Program-made: the position numbers and the translations under genes | Shown: one piece after another, positions 23,904 to 31,806 of the stretch | Layout of the letters: every line of letters starts with the position of its first letter | How positions within the stretch are numbered: the first letter of the stretch is position 1 | The notes under the pieces: generated by a model | Told to the model about the DNA's origin: nothing | The model's database searches: none | The model's input: the letters and a program-made list of their open reading frames with translations, nothing else | NCBI GenBank assembly: GCA_023150875.1 | Contig: JAKLKC010000063.1 | Span: forward strand, 1-36,047 | Source of the DNA: Myxococcota bacterium | GTDB taxonomy: Bacteria > Myxococcota_A > UBA796 > UBA9615 > JAKLKC01 | Length of the DNA stretch: 36,047 nt | Direction of reading: 5' to 3'

Positions 23904-25222
23904 GCGTCTCACCCTCCGCCGGCCTCCACCTCGATCAGGCGCCCCCCCTGGGAGTCCCGGCGTCGTTCTTCCTGACCGCCCCGTGCGCCGTGGTGGCCGC
24001 GGGGGCGCTGCTGGCGGTGGGGGGCGAGGGGGTCCTGACGACGCGGTGGAGCCTCCAGACCGTCGCCCTGGCCCACCTGGGGACCTTGGGGCTGCTGGGG
24101 ACGGCGATGCTGGGGGCCCTATACCAGCTCGTGCCGGTGGTGGCGGGGGTCCCGGTGCCGGCGATCCGCCTCGCCCGGTGGGTCCACGGCGCGTGGACGC
24201 TGGGGGTGACGGGGCTGATCGCCGGGCTCCTGGGGCCCCATCCCCATGTGCTCCACGGGGGCGTCTTCCTGCTGCTGGCGTCGCTGCTCGCCTTCGTCGT
24301 GCCGGTGGGGATCGCCCTCGCCCGCGCCCCCTCCCGCCACGAGAGCGTCGCGGGGATGCGGGTGGCCCTGGGCAGCCTGGTCCTGGTCGCGGGGCTGGGC
24401 CTCGCCATGGCCCACGGCTTCGCCGGCTTCCCCTTCCCCGGCCCCCGCCCCCTGTGGAGCCAGGTCCATCTGGGGATCGGGCTGATGGGCTGGGTGGGCG
24501 GGATGATCGCCGCGGTGTCGTGGCAGGTGCTTCCGATGTTCTACCTGGCGGCGCCCTTCGACCCCCGGGGCACCCGGGCGACGCGATGGGCGATCCTCGC
24601 GGGGGTCCTGCTGCCCATGGGGGTGCTCGCCATGGAGAAGGCGGGGCTGACGGGGAGCGGGTGGGGATCGGCGGAGCGCCTGGCGGCGCTGGCGGCGCTG
24701 CCGGCGGCGGTGGCGGTGTGGGCCCTCCATCCCCTGGGATGCCGGCGGAGCCTCGCGGGGAGGAGGCGCCGCCGCGCCGACGCCAGCCTCGGGGGCTGGA
24801 AGGCCGGCTTGATCGTCGCGCCGGCGCTGCTGCCCCTGGGGGCGGCGGGGGTGCTGCTGGCGGATCCGCGCTGGGGCCTCCTCTTCGGCTGGCTCGCGAT
24901 CTGGGGATGGGCCGGCGCCATCCTCCACGGGATGCTCACCCGCGTCGTCCCCTTCCTGGTGTGGTTCCACCGCTTCGCGCCCCACCTGGCCACGCGCCAG
25001 CCGTCGATGCGGGACCTCTTCCCCGACGAGCGGGTGGGGTGGGTGCTCCGCCTCCACTCCGCCTCGGTGGCGTCGGGGGCCCTGGCCATCATCCTGGGGG
25101 GCGACGTCCTGCCGCGTTTCACCGGGCTGCTGCTGGTGGCCCTCGGGATCGTGCTCCTCCACGCCCTCGCCGCGACGTTGCTCCGGCGCCCCGTCCCGCT
25201 GCCTTCTTCGAGAGTCCCATGA
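23900..25222 (+). CDS. Polytopic membrane protein of an NO/haem-copper gene cluster, 440 aa
   Basis: The start is GTG, sharing GTGA with the stop of the regulator gene. The protein has about 11-12 hydrophobic segments. Conserved-looking His residues sit at the membrane face: LAHLGTLGLLGTAMLGALYQ, LHGGVFLL, QVHLGIGLMGWVGGM and ILHGMLTRVVPFLVWFHRF. The pattern recalls subunit-I-like relatives of haem-copper oxidases and the NnrS family, in which His residues in helices bind haem, but I cannot place it firmly in either. Its stop overlaps the ATG of the NnrS gene (ATGA), so three genes are translationally coupled. It probably acts with NnrS in NO or copper/haem handling at the cytoplasmic membrane. 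Confidence 0.75.
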   Translation: MSVSPSAGLHLDQAPPLGVPASFFLTAPCAVVAAGALLAVGGEGVLTTRWSLQTVALAHLGTLGLLGTAMLGALYQLVPVVAGVPVPAIRLARWVHGAWTLGVTGLIAGLLGPHPHVLHGGVFLLLASLLAFVVPVGIALARAPSRHESVAGMRVALGSLVLVAGLGLAMAHGFAGFPFPGPRPLWSQVHLGIGLMGWVGGMIAAVSWQVLPMFYLAAPFDPRGTRATRWAILAGVLLPMGVLAMEKAGLTGSGWGSAERLAALAALPAAVAVWALHPLGCRRSLAGRRRRRADASLGGWKAGLIVAPALLPLGAAGVLLADPRWGLLFGWLAIWGWAGAILHGMLTRVVPFLVWFHRFAPHLATRQPSMRDLFPDERVGWVLRLHSASVASGALAIILGGDVLPRFTGLLLVALGIVLLHALAATLLRRPVPLPSSRVP

Positions 25223-26442
25223 CCGACCCGCGCCCCCTCTCCCCCTCGCTCCTCGCCGCCGCCCCCCACCGGGGGATGTTCCTGGCCGGCGCCACGGCGG
25301 TGCTGGCCACCATGACCTGGTGGACCCTGGACCTGGCCGCGGTCCGCTACGCATGGGGGTGGATGCCGAGGCCGGACGTCCCCGCGGGCTGGGCCCACGC
25401 GTTCTTCACCCAGTACGGGATGCTGGGACCGTTCATCTTCGGCTTCCTGCTGACGGTCTTCCCGCGGTGGATGAACCAGCCCGCCCTCGCCAGCCGCCGC
25501 TTCCTGCCGGTGTTCGCGGGTATCTTCTCGGGATACCTGCTGGCCCAGGTGGGGCTGGTGTGGGCCCGCCCGCTGGTGGTGATCGGGGTGGCGTCCATGC
25601 TGGCGGGCTGGATCGCCGGCCTGTCGGCGCTGTTCTCGGTGCTGCGGGCGGACCGCTACCGCAACCGGTCGGCGGTGTCGTGCTTCGCGGCCCTCGGCTT
25701 CGGGGCGGCGGGGATCGCCCTGTTCCTGGCGTTCCTGCTGGGGGCTCCGGCCTATCTGGGCTGGGCATCCCTCAAGGTGGGGACCTTCGGGCTGCTCCTG
25801 CCGGTGTACTTCACGGTGGCCCACCGCATGGTGCCCTTCTTCACCAACGTGGTGGTGCCGGGCTACCGGATGGTGAGGCCCACCTGGTCCCTGCCGGTCC
25901 TGTGGGCGCTGGTCCTGCCCCACCTGGCGCTGGAGCTGCTCCAGGAGCCCCGGTGGCGCTTCGTCGCCGACCTGCCCCTGGCCCTCTTCTTCGGGTGGCA
26001 CTGGCTGGCCTGGCAGCCCTGGAAGGCCCGCCGCCCCGGGCTGCTGGCGGTGCTCCACCTGGCCCTGGCGTGGCTGCCGGTCGCCTTCGCCCTGTTCGCC
26101 GCCGACAGCCTGCTCGCGCTGCTCTCCTCCGGCGGGAGCCCCCTCGGGAGGGCGCCGGTCCACGCCCTCACCGTCGGCTTCTTCGGGTCGATGCTGGTGG
26201 CGATGGTGACCCGGGTGACCCACGGCCACTCCGGGCGCCCCCTGGCGATGGGGCCGGTGCCCTGGTACACCTTCCTGGCCCTCCAGGCGGTGGTGATCGC
26301 CCGCCTGGCGGCGGAGGCCACCCCGGCGGGCTCCGCCGCCTACGTGTTCGCCGCCGCGGGCTGGGTGGTGGCCTTCCTGCCCTGGGCCGCCCGCGCCGTC
26401 TGGATCTACCTGACCCCCCGCCGGGACGGGCAGCCTGGGTGA
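25219..26442 (+). CDS. nnrS: NnrS family membrane protein, 407 aa
   Basis: The ATG overlaps the preceding stop by 4 nt. The N-terminal APHRGMFLAGATAVLATM and the late motif HALTVGFFGSMLVAMVTRVT, HGHSGRPL (about residues 315-343) are the hallmarks of NnrS, a 12-helix haem- and copper-containing membrane protein linked to denitrification and protection from nitrosative stress. Another His-rich segment (VYFTVAHRMVPFFTNVV) fits the family. Length is normal. It closes an operon of TetR-DUF2249 regulator, membrane protein and NnrS. No nitrite or nitric-oxide reductase gene is in the window, so a protective role is favoured over respiration. Confidence 0.93.
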   Translation: MTDPRPLSPSLLAAAPHRGMFLAGATAVLATMTWWTLDLAAVRYAWGWMPRPDVPAGWAHAFFTQYGMLGPFIFGFLLTVFPRWMNQPALASRRFLPVFAGIFSGYLLAQVGLVWARPLVVIGVASMLAGWIAGLSALFSVLRADRYRNRSAVSCFAALGFGAAGIALFLAFLLGAPAYLGWASLKVGTFGLLLPVYFTVAHRMVPFFTNVVVPGYRMVRPTWSLPVLWALVLPHLALELLQEPRWRFVADLPLALFFGWHWLAWQPWKARRPGLLAVLHLALAWLPVAFALFAADSLLALLSSGGSPLGRAPVHALTVGFFGSMLVAMVTRVTHGHSGRPLAMGPVPWYTFLALQAVVIARLAAEATPAGSAAYVFAAAGWVVAFLPWAARAVWIYLTPRRDGQPG

Positions 26443-26465
26443 AGACCTCCGACCGGGGTTGCCCC

Positions 26466-26480
26466 GGGGATGCCATCCCC
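26466..26480. promoter_or_regulatory. Perfect short palindrome between nnrS and vapB-like gene
   Basis: GGGGATGCCATCCCC is a perfect palindrome around one central base, 24 nt after the NnrS stop and 38 nt before the antitoxin ATG. It could end the NnrS operon as a hairpin or serve as the operator of the antitoxin gene. The sequence does not decide between them. Confidence 0.35.
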
Positions 26481-26517
26481 TGGTGCTCCGCGCGGGCATC
26501 ACGAGGAGGCATCGATC

Positions 26518-26730
26518 ATGCGCACCACCCTCGACCTGCCTGAGGATCTGCTCCGGGACCTGCAGCGAGTTACGGGCGCGCCGACGCGACGAGAGGCGGT
26601 GGTCGTCGCCCTCGAGGACTTCATCCGCCGCCAGCGCCTCCTGCGGGTCGCAGCCGCCGCAGGGCAGCTCGACTTCGACGTGGACCCAGGGGAGCTGAGG
26701 GCGACGGGGGCGCGACGGCTGGATGGCTGA
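26518..26730 (+). CDS. VapB-type antitoxin, 70 aa
   Basis: The ATG at 26518 follows GAGGAGG. The product starts MRTTLDLPEDLLRDLQRVTG and continues RREAVVVALEDFIRRQRLLR, the ribbon-helix-helix-like VapB form (M-R-T-T-[LV]-D-L/I) found with PIN-domain toxins. The C-terminus (AAAGQLDFDVDPGELRATGA) matches the toxin-wrapping tail of the family. The gene seems intact, but its partner is not: the overlapping ATG at 26723 opens a PIN frame that stops resembling PIN after 13 residues. The antitoxin may be an orphan able to neutralise toxins elsewhere. Confidence 0.85.
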   Translation: MRTTLDLPEDLLRDLQRVTGAPTRREAVVVALEDFIRRQRLLRVAAAAGQLDFDVDPGELRATGARRLDG

Positions 26731-26763
26731 ACGGGTCCTGGTCGACACGTCGGCGTGGATCCC
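26723..26763 (+). pseudogene. Remnant of a VapC PIN-domain toxin gene
   Basis: An ATG overlapping the vapB-like stop opens MAERVLVDTSAWI, the exact start of a PIN toxin including its first catalytic Asp (V-D-T-S). After this the frame continues into unrelated, Pro/Arg-rich sequence and ends near 26878. The remaining about 110 residues and three further acidic residues are missing. The junction lies near 26763, about 110 bp before the next gene, so the toxin was removed by a deletion. Confidence 0.8.
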
Positions 26764-26874
26764 CTGCTCTCGTAGGAGTGAGATCCCCCACCCTCGGTCC
26801 GGCCCCTTCCCGGTACGCGGAGGGCAGGCACCGGGACGGACCGTGGAGTACCATCCCCCGCCTGGAGGAGCGAG

Positions 26875-28041
26875 ATGACGAAGGCGATCGTGCTCGGGGC
26901 CGGGATGGTCGGCTCGGTGATGGCGGACGACCTGGCCCGGGAGCCGGGGTGGACGGTGGCGGTCGCCGACGTGGGCGAGGCGGCCCTGGCCCGGGCGGTG
27001 GCCCGGGCGGAGCGGTCGGGAGGGAGGCTCCAGGCGGTGCGGGCCGATCTCTCGGACGAGGAGGCGGTGGGCCGGCTGGTGGCGCCCTACGACGTGGTGC
27101 TCGGGGCCCTGCCCAGCACCTTCGGCTACCGGGCGCTGCGGGCGGTGATCGGGGCGGGAAAACCCTGCTGCGACATCAGCTTCTTCCCCGAGGACGCCCT
27201 GGACCTGGACGCGCTGGCGCGGGAGATGGGGGTGACGGCGGTGGTGGACTGCGGCGTCGCCCCGGGGATGAGCCACCTCCTCGCCGGATACGGCGCGTCC
27301 CTGCTGGATCGATGCGACCGCATCGAGATCCTCGTGGGGGGCCTGCCCCGGGAGAGGCGCTGGCCCTTCGAGTACAAGGCCGGCTTCTCGCCCTACGACG
27401 TGATCGAGGAGTACGTCCGCCCGTCGCGGATCGTGGAGGACGGCCGCGTGGTGGTGCGGGAGGCCCTGAGCGAACCCGAGCTGGTGGACCTGCCGGGGAT
27501 CGGCACCCTGGAGTCCTTCAACACCGACGGCCTGCGGAGCCTCGTCCGCACGATGACGGTGCCGAACATGAAGGAGAAGACCCTGCGCTACCCCGGGCAC
27601 ATCGAGCTGATGCGCGTGTTCCGGGAGACGGGGCTGTTCTCCCACGAGCCCGTCGCCGTCGGCCCCGAGGGGGTGAGGGTGAGGCCCATCGACGTGATCT
27701 CGGCCCTGATGTTCCCCAAGTGGACCTACGGCCCCGGCGAGGAGGACCTGACGGTGATGCGGGTCACCGTCGACGGCGAGCAGGGCGGGGCGCCGACCCG
27801 CCTCTCCTGGGACCTCCTGGACCACTATGACCGGGCCACCTCCGCCACCAGCATGTCCCGCACCACCGGCTTCCCCTGCGCCATCGTCGCCCGGATGCTC
27901 GCCCGGGGCGAGGTCCCGGGGCCGGGGGTCCTGCCCCCCGAGCGCCTCGCCGGGGTGCCGGGCCTCGTGGACCGGGTGCTGGCGGAGCACGAGGCCCGGG
28001 GCGTCCGGTACGCGACGCGCCGGGAAGCCCTCCCCGCCTGA
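26875..28041 (+). CDS. Saccharopine dehydrogenase-like oxidoreductase, 388 aa
   Basis: GGAGG lies 6 nt before the ATG. The N-terminal Rossmann motif VLGAGMVGSVMADDL (G-x-G-x-x-G) binds NAD(P). DLSDEEAVGRLVAPYDVVLG and GALPSTFGYRALRAVI match the saccharopine dehydrogenase/lysine 6-dehydrogenase family. The catalytic-domain region includes DCGVAPGMSHLLAGYG and FEYKAGFSPYDVIEEYV, typical of the glutamate-forming type. The enzyme probably acts on a lysine-derived or related imine/amine substrate. No other lysine-pathway gene is nearby, so the exact substrate is open. A probable radical SAM gene follows after 92 nt. Confidence 0.87.
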   Translation: MTKAIVLGAGMVGSVMADDLAREPGWTVAVADVGEAALARAVARAERSGGRLQAVRADLSDEEAVGRLVAPYDVVLGALPSTFGYRALRAVIGAGKPCCDISFFPEDALDLDALAREMGVTAVVDCGVAPGMSHLLAGYGASLLDRCDRIEILVGGLPRERRWPFEYKAGFSPYDVIEEYVRPSRIVEDGRVVVREALSEPELVDLPGIGTLESFNTDGLRSLVRTMTVPNMKEKTLRYPGHIELMRVFRETGLFSHEPVAVGPEGVRVRPIDVISALMFPKWTYGPGEEDLTVMRVTVDGEQGGAPTRLSWDLLDHYDRATSATSMSRTTGFPCAIVARMLARGEVPGPGVLPPERLAGVPGLVDRVLAEHEARGVRYATRREALPA

Positions 28042-28133
28042 GCCCGGAGGCCCCGGTCCAGGGCCCGCGTTCCCCATTGCGGATGCGCCGGTCTGCTGAT
28101 ATTCATCGCCCCGGCACGCAGCGTGGAGGGACG

Positions 28134-29504
28134 ATGACCCGCCTGGCGATGGTCTACCCGTCGAAGTACAAGGAGACCCACGGCGAGGAGCTGCTCTACA
28201 GCCCCCTCGCCCTGGCCTACCTGGCCCGCCACACCCCCGACACCTTCCGGATCTCCCTCCACGACGAGTACGTGGGCGAAGACGTGGACCCGGACACCCT
28301 CCAGGCGGACCTGGTGGCCTTCTCGCCCATCACCCCCGGGATCTCCCGCGCCTACGCCCTGGCGGACCGGCTCCGGCGGCGGGGGATCGTGTGCGTGGGC
28401 GGGGGGGCCCACGTCTCCGCCTTGCCGGAAGAGGCCCTCCAGCACTTCGACACGGTGATCGTCGGCGAGGGGGAGGGTCCCTGGCGGGAGTACCTGGCGG
28501 ACTTCCAGGCCGGCCGCACCCGGGCCCGCTACGACGGCCGCATGGACGTCACCCTGGAGAACCTGGGCACGCCCAGGCGGGACCTGATCCACCCCAACTA
28601 CGAGTACCCCTCGGTGATGACGTCCCGGGGTTGTCCCTACGGCTGCTCCTTCTGCTACCTGACGGTCTTCCGCCACCGGAAGTACCGCACCATCCCCCAC
28701 GACACCATCATCGAGGACCTCGACTCGGTGCGCCGGAGCCCCATCGTGGTGGTCACCGACGAGAACTTCATGGGGTACAGCGACGCGGACGTCGAGGACC
28801 GCATGACGCTGCTGGAGCGCATGATCCGCAGGAACTACGGCTTCTTCTGGGGCTGCCAGACGGTGGTGGGGATCGCGGAGAGGCCCGAGCTGATGAAGCT
28901 GATGTACCGGGCGGGCTGCCGAGCCGTCTTCCTGGGCTTCGAGGCGGTGGACGAGGCCAGCCTCCGGGAAGTGAACAAGAAGCAGAACGTCGGCGTGGAC
29001 TACAAGGAGGCGATCCGCAAGATCCACGACCAGAACATCGGCGTGATCGCCTCGTGCATCCTGGGCATGGACAGCCACGACAAGGACTACCCGAAGCGGC
29101 TGATCCGGCAGCTCAAGGACGCCAAGGCCGACTTCCCGAGGGTGTTCCTGATGACGGCCTGGCCGGGGACCCCGCTGTTCAAGAAGCTGAACGAGGACGG
29201 GCGCGCCAGCACCGAGTGGGACCGGGTGCGCAAGGACATGCCCTCCATCGAGTACAAGCACTTCACCCACGAGGAGGTGCTGGCGGCCAAGAAGGAGATC
29301 CTGGACTCCTTCTTCAACGTCTGGAACATCTCCAAGATCACCCTGTGGTGGGTGTTCAAGGACCGCTCGATCCTCGGTCAGTTCCTGCGGATGGCCTTCC
29401 GAAACCGGGTGAGCGAGTGGATCAAGAGGTCGCGGATCCAGAAGTCCCGCCCGAAGGCGGAGCTTCCCGAGGGCGCGGCGCCGCAGGTGGACACCGTCCG
29501 CTGA
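28134..29504 (+). CDS. B12-binding-domain radical SAM enzyme, 456 aa
   Basis: GGAGG lies 4-5 nt before the ATG. Residues 1 to about 140 form a cobalamin-binding-like domain (LAYLARHTPDTFRISLHDEY, DLVAFSPITPGISRAYALAD, VCVGGGAHVSALPEEAL, VIVGEGEGPW). The radical SAM core has C167, C171 and C174 (CPYGCSFCY). VTDENFMGYSDADV and FLGFEAVDE follow, and SCILGMDSHDKD is typical of this class. The C-terminal about 90 residues (FTHEEVLAAKKEILDSFFNV, WWVFKD) resemble the helical tail of lipid/hopanoid-type enzymes such as HpnJ/HpnP relatives. Substrate unknown. It is distinct from the 9130-10536 enzyme at sequence level. Confidence 0.9.
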   Translation: MTRLAMVYPSKYKETHGEELLYSPLALAYLARHTPDTFRISLHDEYVGEDVDPDTLQADLVAFSPITPGISRAYALADRLRRRGIVCVGGGAHVSALPEEALQHFDTVIVGEGEGPWREYLADFQAGRTRARYDGRMDVTLENLGTPRRDLIHPNYEYPSVMTSRGCPYGCSFCYLTVFRHRKYRTIPHDTIIEDLDSVRRSPIVVVTDENFMGYSDADVEDRMTLLERMIRRNYGFFWGCQTVVGIAERPELMKLMYRAGCRAVFLGFEAVDEASLREVNKKQNVGVDYKEAIRKIHDQNIGVIASCILGMDSHDKDYPKRLIRQLKDAKADFPRVFLMTAWPGTPLFKKLNEDGRASTEWDRVRKDMPSIEYKHFTHEEVLAAKKEILDSFFNVWNISKITLWWVFKDRSILGQFLRMAFRNRVSEWIKRSRIQKSRPKAELPEGAAPQVDTVR

Positions 29505-29574
29505 TCCGGCGGGGGAGCCGGGGGGCCGTCGGGCCCTGGCGTGGTCGCAAGCGGGTCCCTTGGCGAGAATGGCC

Positions 29575-29602
29575 TTTACTTTGCGGTAAGGATACCTACC
29601 AT
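29575..29602 (+). promoter_or_regulatory. Promoter of the AbrB/PIN pair, probably leaderless
   Basis: TTTACT (29575-29580) and TACCAT (29597-29602) are 16 nt apart. The ATG of the antitoxin is at 29609, only 6 nt beyond, and no ribosome site precedes it. The mRNA would therefore begin at or next to the start codon. Confidence 0.5.
29585..29600. promoter_or_regulatory. Imperfect palindrome over the AbrB/PIN promoter
   Basis: GGTAAGGATACCTACC matches its own reverse complement at about 12 of 16 positions, with GGTA and TACC as ends. It lies between the -35 and -10 elements of the antitoxin promoter. AbrB/MazE-type antitoxins bind such sites to repress their own operon. Confidence 0.4.
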
Positions 29603-29608
29603 CTACAC

Positions 29609-29836
29609 ATGACGACCACGGTATCCAGCAAGGGACAGGTGACCATCCCCAAGGACCTCCGCGACCGGCTGGGAATCCAGCCGGGGACGCTCTTGAAGTT
29701 CGAGGTTGAGCAGGGCCGGCTCGTCGCATGCAAGGTCCAGCCGGTGGATCCCTTCGCACGGTGGGCGGGCGCCTTCGCGGATGGGCGCCGGAGCGACGAT
29801 CTGCTGGCCGCCCTCCGAGGGGACCCGGAAGGGTGA
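29609..29836 (+). CDS. AbrB/MazE-type antitoxin, 75 aa
   Basis: MTTTVSSKGQVTIPKDLRDR, LGIQPGTLLKFEVEQGRLVA is the swapped-hairpin AbrB/SpoVT fold (S-x-K-G-Q-[VI]-T-I-P-K). The C-terminus (DPFARWAGAFADGRRSDDLLAALRGD) resembles the PIN-toxin-binding tail (W-x-G-x-F) seen in VapB of the AbrB type. The stop overlaps the GTG of the toxin (GTGA). No Shine-Dalgarno sequence is present, which fits leaderless translation from the promoter at 29575-29602. Confidence 0.92.
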   Translation: MTTTVSSKGQVTIPKDLRDRLGIQPGTLLKFEVEQGRLVACKVQPVDPFARWAGAFADGRRSDDLLAALRGDPEG

Positions 29837-30243
29837 TCACTGCGGTCGACACGTCGGTGCTGTTCGACTTCCTCTTGGGCGATCCGCGGCATGGGGGGCC
29901 CAGCACGTCGGCGCTGCGACGGGCTTCGGCGGAGGGCCGGCTCGTCGCCTGCGCCCCCGTGTGGGCCGAGACCTGGGCCGGGATTGGCGCTCCGGCGCTG
30001 GGGGAGGCCCTCGACGACCTGGGAGTCCACTTCGACCCGATCCAGAAGGAGGCGGCCCGACTGGCTGGGGAGTTGTGGGCGGAATACCGGGCTCGTGGAG
30101 GGGGTCGGCGAGACCGGATCGTCGCCGACTTCCTGATCGGGGCCCACGCCCTATCCCAGGCGGATCGCCTGCTGACGCGGGACCGCGGTTTCTACCGGAA
30201 CTACTTCGACACGCTGGTGGTGCTCGCCCCCGCCGCTTCCTGA
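29833..30243 (+). CDS. PIN-domain (VapC-type) toxin, 136 aa
   Basis: The GTG at 29833 overlaps the antitoxin stop. The four acidic PIN positions are present: D6 in AVDTSVLFDFL, E46 in PVWAETWAG, D94/D99 in RRDRIVADFLIGAHA and D117 in TRDRGFY. Together they bind Mg2+ for RNA cleavage. The length is normal and the frame is intact, so the toxin is likely active. VapC toxins cut specific tRNAs or rRNA; the target cannot be read from sequence. Confidence 0.92.
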   Translation: MITAVDTSVLFDFLLGDPRHGGPSTSALRRASAEGRLVACAPVWAETWAGIGAPALGEALDDLGVHFDPIQKEAARLAGELWAEYRARGGGRRDRIVADFLIGAHALSQADRLLTRDRGFYRNYFDTLVVLAPAAS

Positions 30244-30408
30244 GGTCCGCGAGGGGAGGCCCACGAGGGGTCTCCGGAGTGGGCGCCCGGTCGAGCAGCG
30301 AAGGAGCGGTACGGGACGGCGTGCGGGGCGCGGACGCCTCCCTGACCTGGGGAGGCGGATACTCCGCAGGCGGCTTCCCTGGCCCACGCCTTGCTCCCCT
30401 TCCCTTCC

Positions 30409-31806
30409 ATGCACCTCTCCTTCGACCGTGGCACCCTCGTCCCGAGCGAGGTCCCCCCGGGGCTTGATCCCGCGGAACTCCCCGGAATGACTTGGGATCC
30501 CCGCGTCCGCCGCTGGCGCGCGCCGGCGTGGCGCCATGCCGAGCTGGCCGCCGCGCTGTCCGAACGAGGCGTCCGGTTCTCGGACGGTGTCCGAAATTCG
30601 GACGTCCGGACGCAGGCATCGGCGCTGGCGTGGGCGCCCCTGGACCTGCGCCCTTACCAGGACGCGGCGGTCACCTCGTGGGAGCTGTCCGGCCGCCGGG
30701 CGGTGCTGGTGCTGCCCACGGGAAGCGGGAAGACGAGGATCGCCCTGGCGGCGATGGCCCGGGCGCGGCTGCCGGCCCTCTGCCTCGTCCCCACCCGGGT
30801 CCTCCTCGCCCAGTGGTGCGAGGCGATCGCGGCGGTGCGCGGCGAGCCTCCGGCCTGCCTCGGGGACGGGCGCCGCGAGGTCGGCCCGGTGACGGTGGCC
30901 ACCTTCGAGAGCGCTTGGCGGCACATGGAGCGGATCGGGGACCGCTTCGACCTGCTGGTGATCGACGAGGTCCACCACTTCGGGCAGGGGATCAGAGACG
31001 AGGCCCTGGAGATGTGCGTGGCCGCGGCGCGCCTGGGCCTGACGGCGACCCCGCCCCGGGAGGGTGACGCGGGAGCCCGCCTCGCGGAGCGGGTCGGACC
31101 CGTGGCCTACGAGCTGGGGATGGCTGACCTCGCCGGGAGTTGGCTCGCGCCGTTCCACCAGGTCACCCTCCACGTCGACCTGACCCGCGGCGAGCGCGCG
31201 GCCTACGACCACCGGATGGCCGCGTTCCAGGCAGTCCACCGGGAGTTCCGCCGGCTCGCGCCCGAGGGTTCGTGGGAGGACTTCGTCCGCATGGCCGCCC
31301 GGACGCCCCCGGGCCGCGCGGCGATGGCCGCTCAGCGCGAGGCGCGCCGCATGCTCGCCCTCACCGAGGGGAAGCGCGTCGTGCTCGCCTCGCTGGTGAA
31401 GCGCCACTCCGACGCGCGGGTGCTGATCTTCACCGCCGACAACGACACCGCCTACCGGGTCGCCCGGGACCACCTGGTCATGCCCATCACCTGCGACATC
31501 CCGCGGCAGGAGCGCGCCCGGGCCCTGGCAGCGTTCCGGGAGGGGCGCCTGCGCGCCCTGGTGTCGTCCCGAGTCCTGAACGAGGGGATCGACGTGCCCG
31601 ACGCCGACGTCGGCATCGTCCTGGGGGGCACCCAGGGGGAGCGGGAGCACGTGCAGCGGGTGGGCAGGCTCCTGCGCCCGTCCGGGCCGGAGAAGAGGGC
31701 GATCGTCTACGAGGTCGTCGCCCGGAACACCGTCGAGGTGCGCTTGTCGCGCGCCCGGAGGAAGGGCGTTGCCCCCCGCCGCACCGATCCCCTGCCGTTG
31801 GCGTGA
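30409..31806 (+). CDS. XPB/Rad25-like SF2 DNA helicase, 465 aa
   Basis: Start at MHLSFDRGTL, the usual XPB N-terminus (F-D-x-G-T-L). Residues 1 to about 70 would form the small damage-recognition region. Motif I is LPTGSGKT with K108, motif II is IDEVHH (D186, E187), motif III is LTATPP, and motif VI is QRVGRLLRP (416-424). The protein is of the size of archaeal XPB, lacking the large eukaryotic extensions. A DUF790-type nuclease gene overlaps its end by 38 nt, the same pairing as XPB-Bax1 in archaea. The couple unwinds and incises damaged DNA in a nucleotide-excision-type repair. No clear ribosome site is visible, so the start could be slightly different. Confidence 0.9.
   Translation: MHLSFDRGTLVPSEVPPGLDPAELPGMTWDPRVRRWRAPAWRHAELAAALSERGVRFSDGVRNSDVRTQASALAWAPLDLRPYQDAAVTSWELSGRRAVLVLPTGSGKTRIALAAMARARLPALCLVPTRVLLAQWCEAIAAVRGEPPACLGDGRREVGPVTVATFESAWRHMERIGDRFDLLVIDEVHHFGQGIRDEALEMCVAAARLGLTATPPREGDAGARLAERVGPVAYELGMADLAGSWLAPFHQVTLHVDLTRGERAAYDHRMAAFQAVHREFRRLAPEGSWEDFVRMAARTPPGRAAMAAQREARRMLALTEGKRVVLASLVKRHSDARVLIFTADNDTAYRVARDHLVMPITCDIPRQERARALAAFREGRLRALVSSRVLNEGIDVPDADVGIVLGGTQGEREHVQRVGRLLRPSGPEKRAIVYEVVARNTVEVRLSRARRKGVAPRRTDPLPLA

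Noticed and set aside
24541-28077. A 1178-residue minus-strand frame across the membrane protein, NnrS and dehydrogenase genes
   Set aside because: It is antisense to four well-supported genes, low in complexity (G/H/R/P-rich) and without recognisable features.
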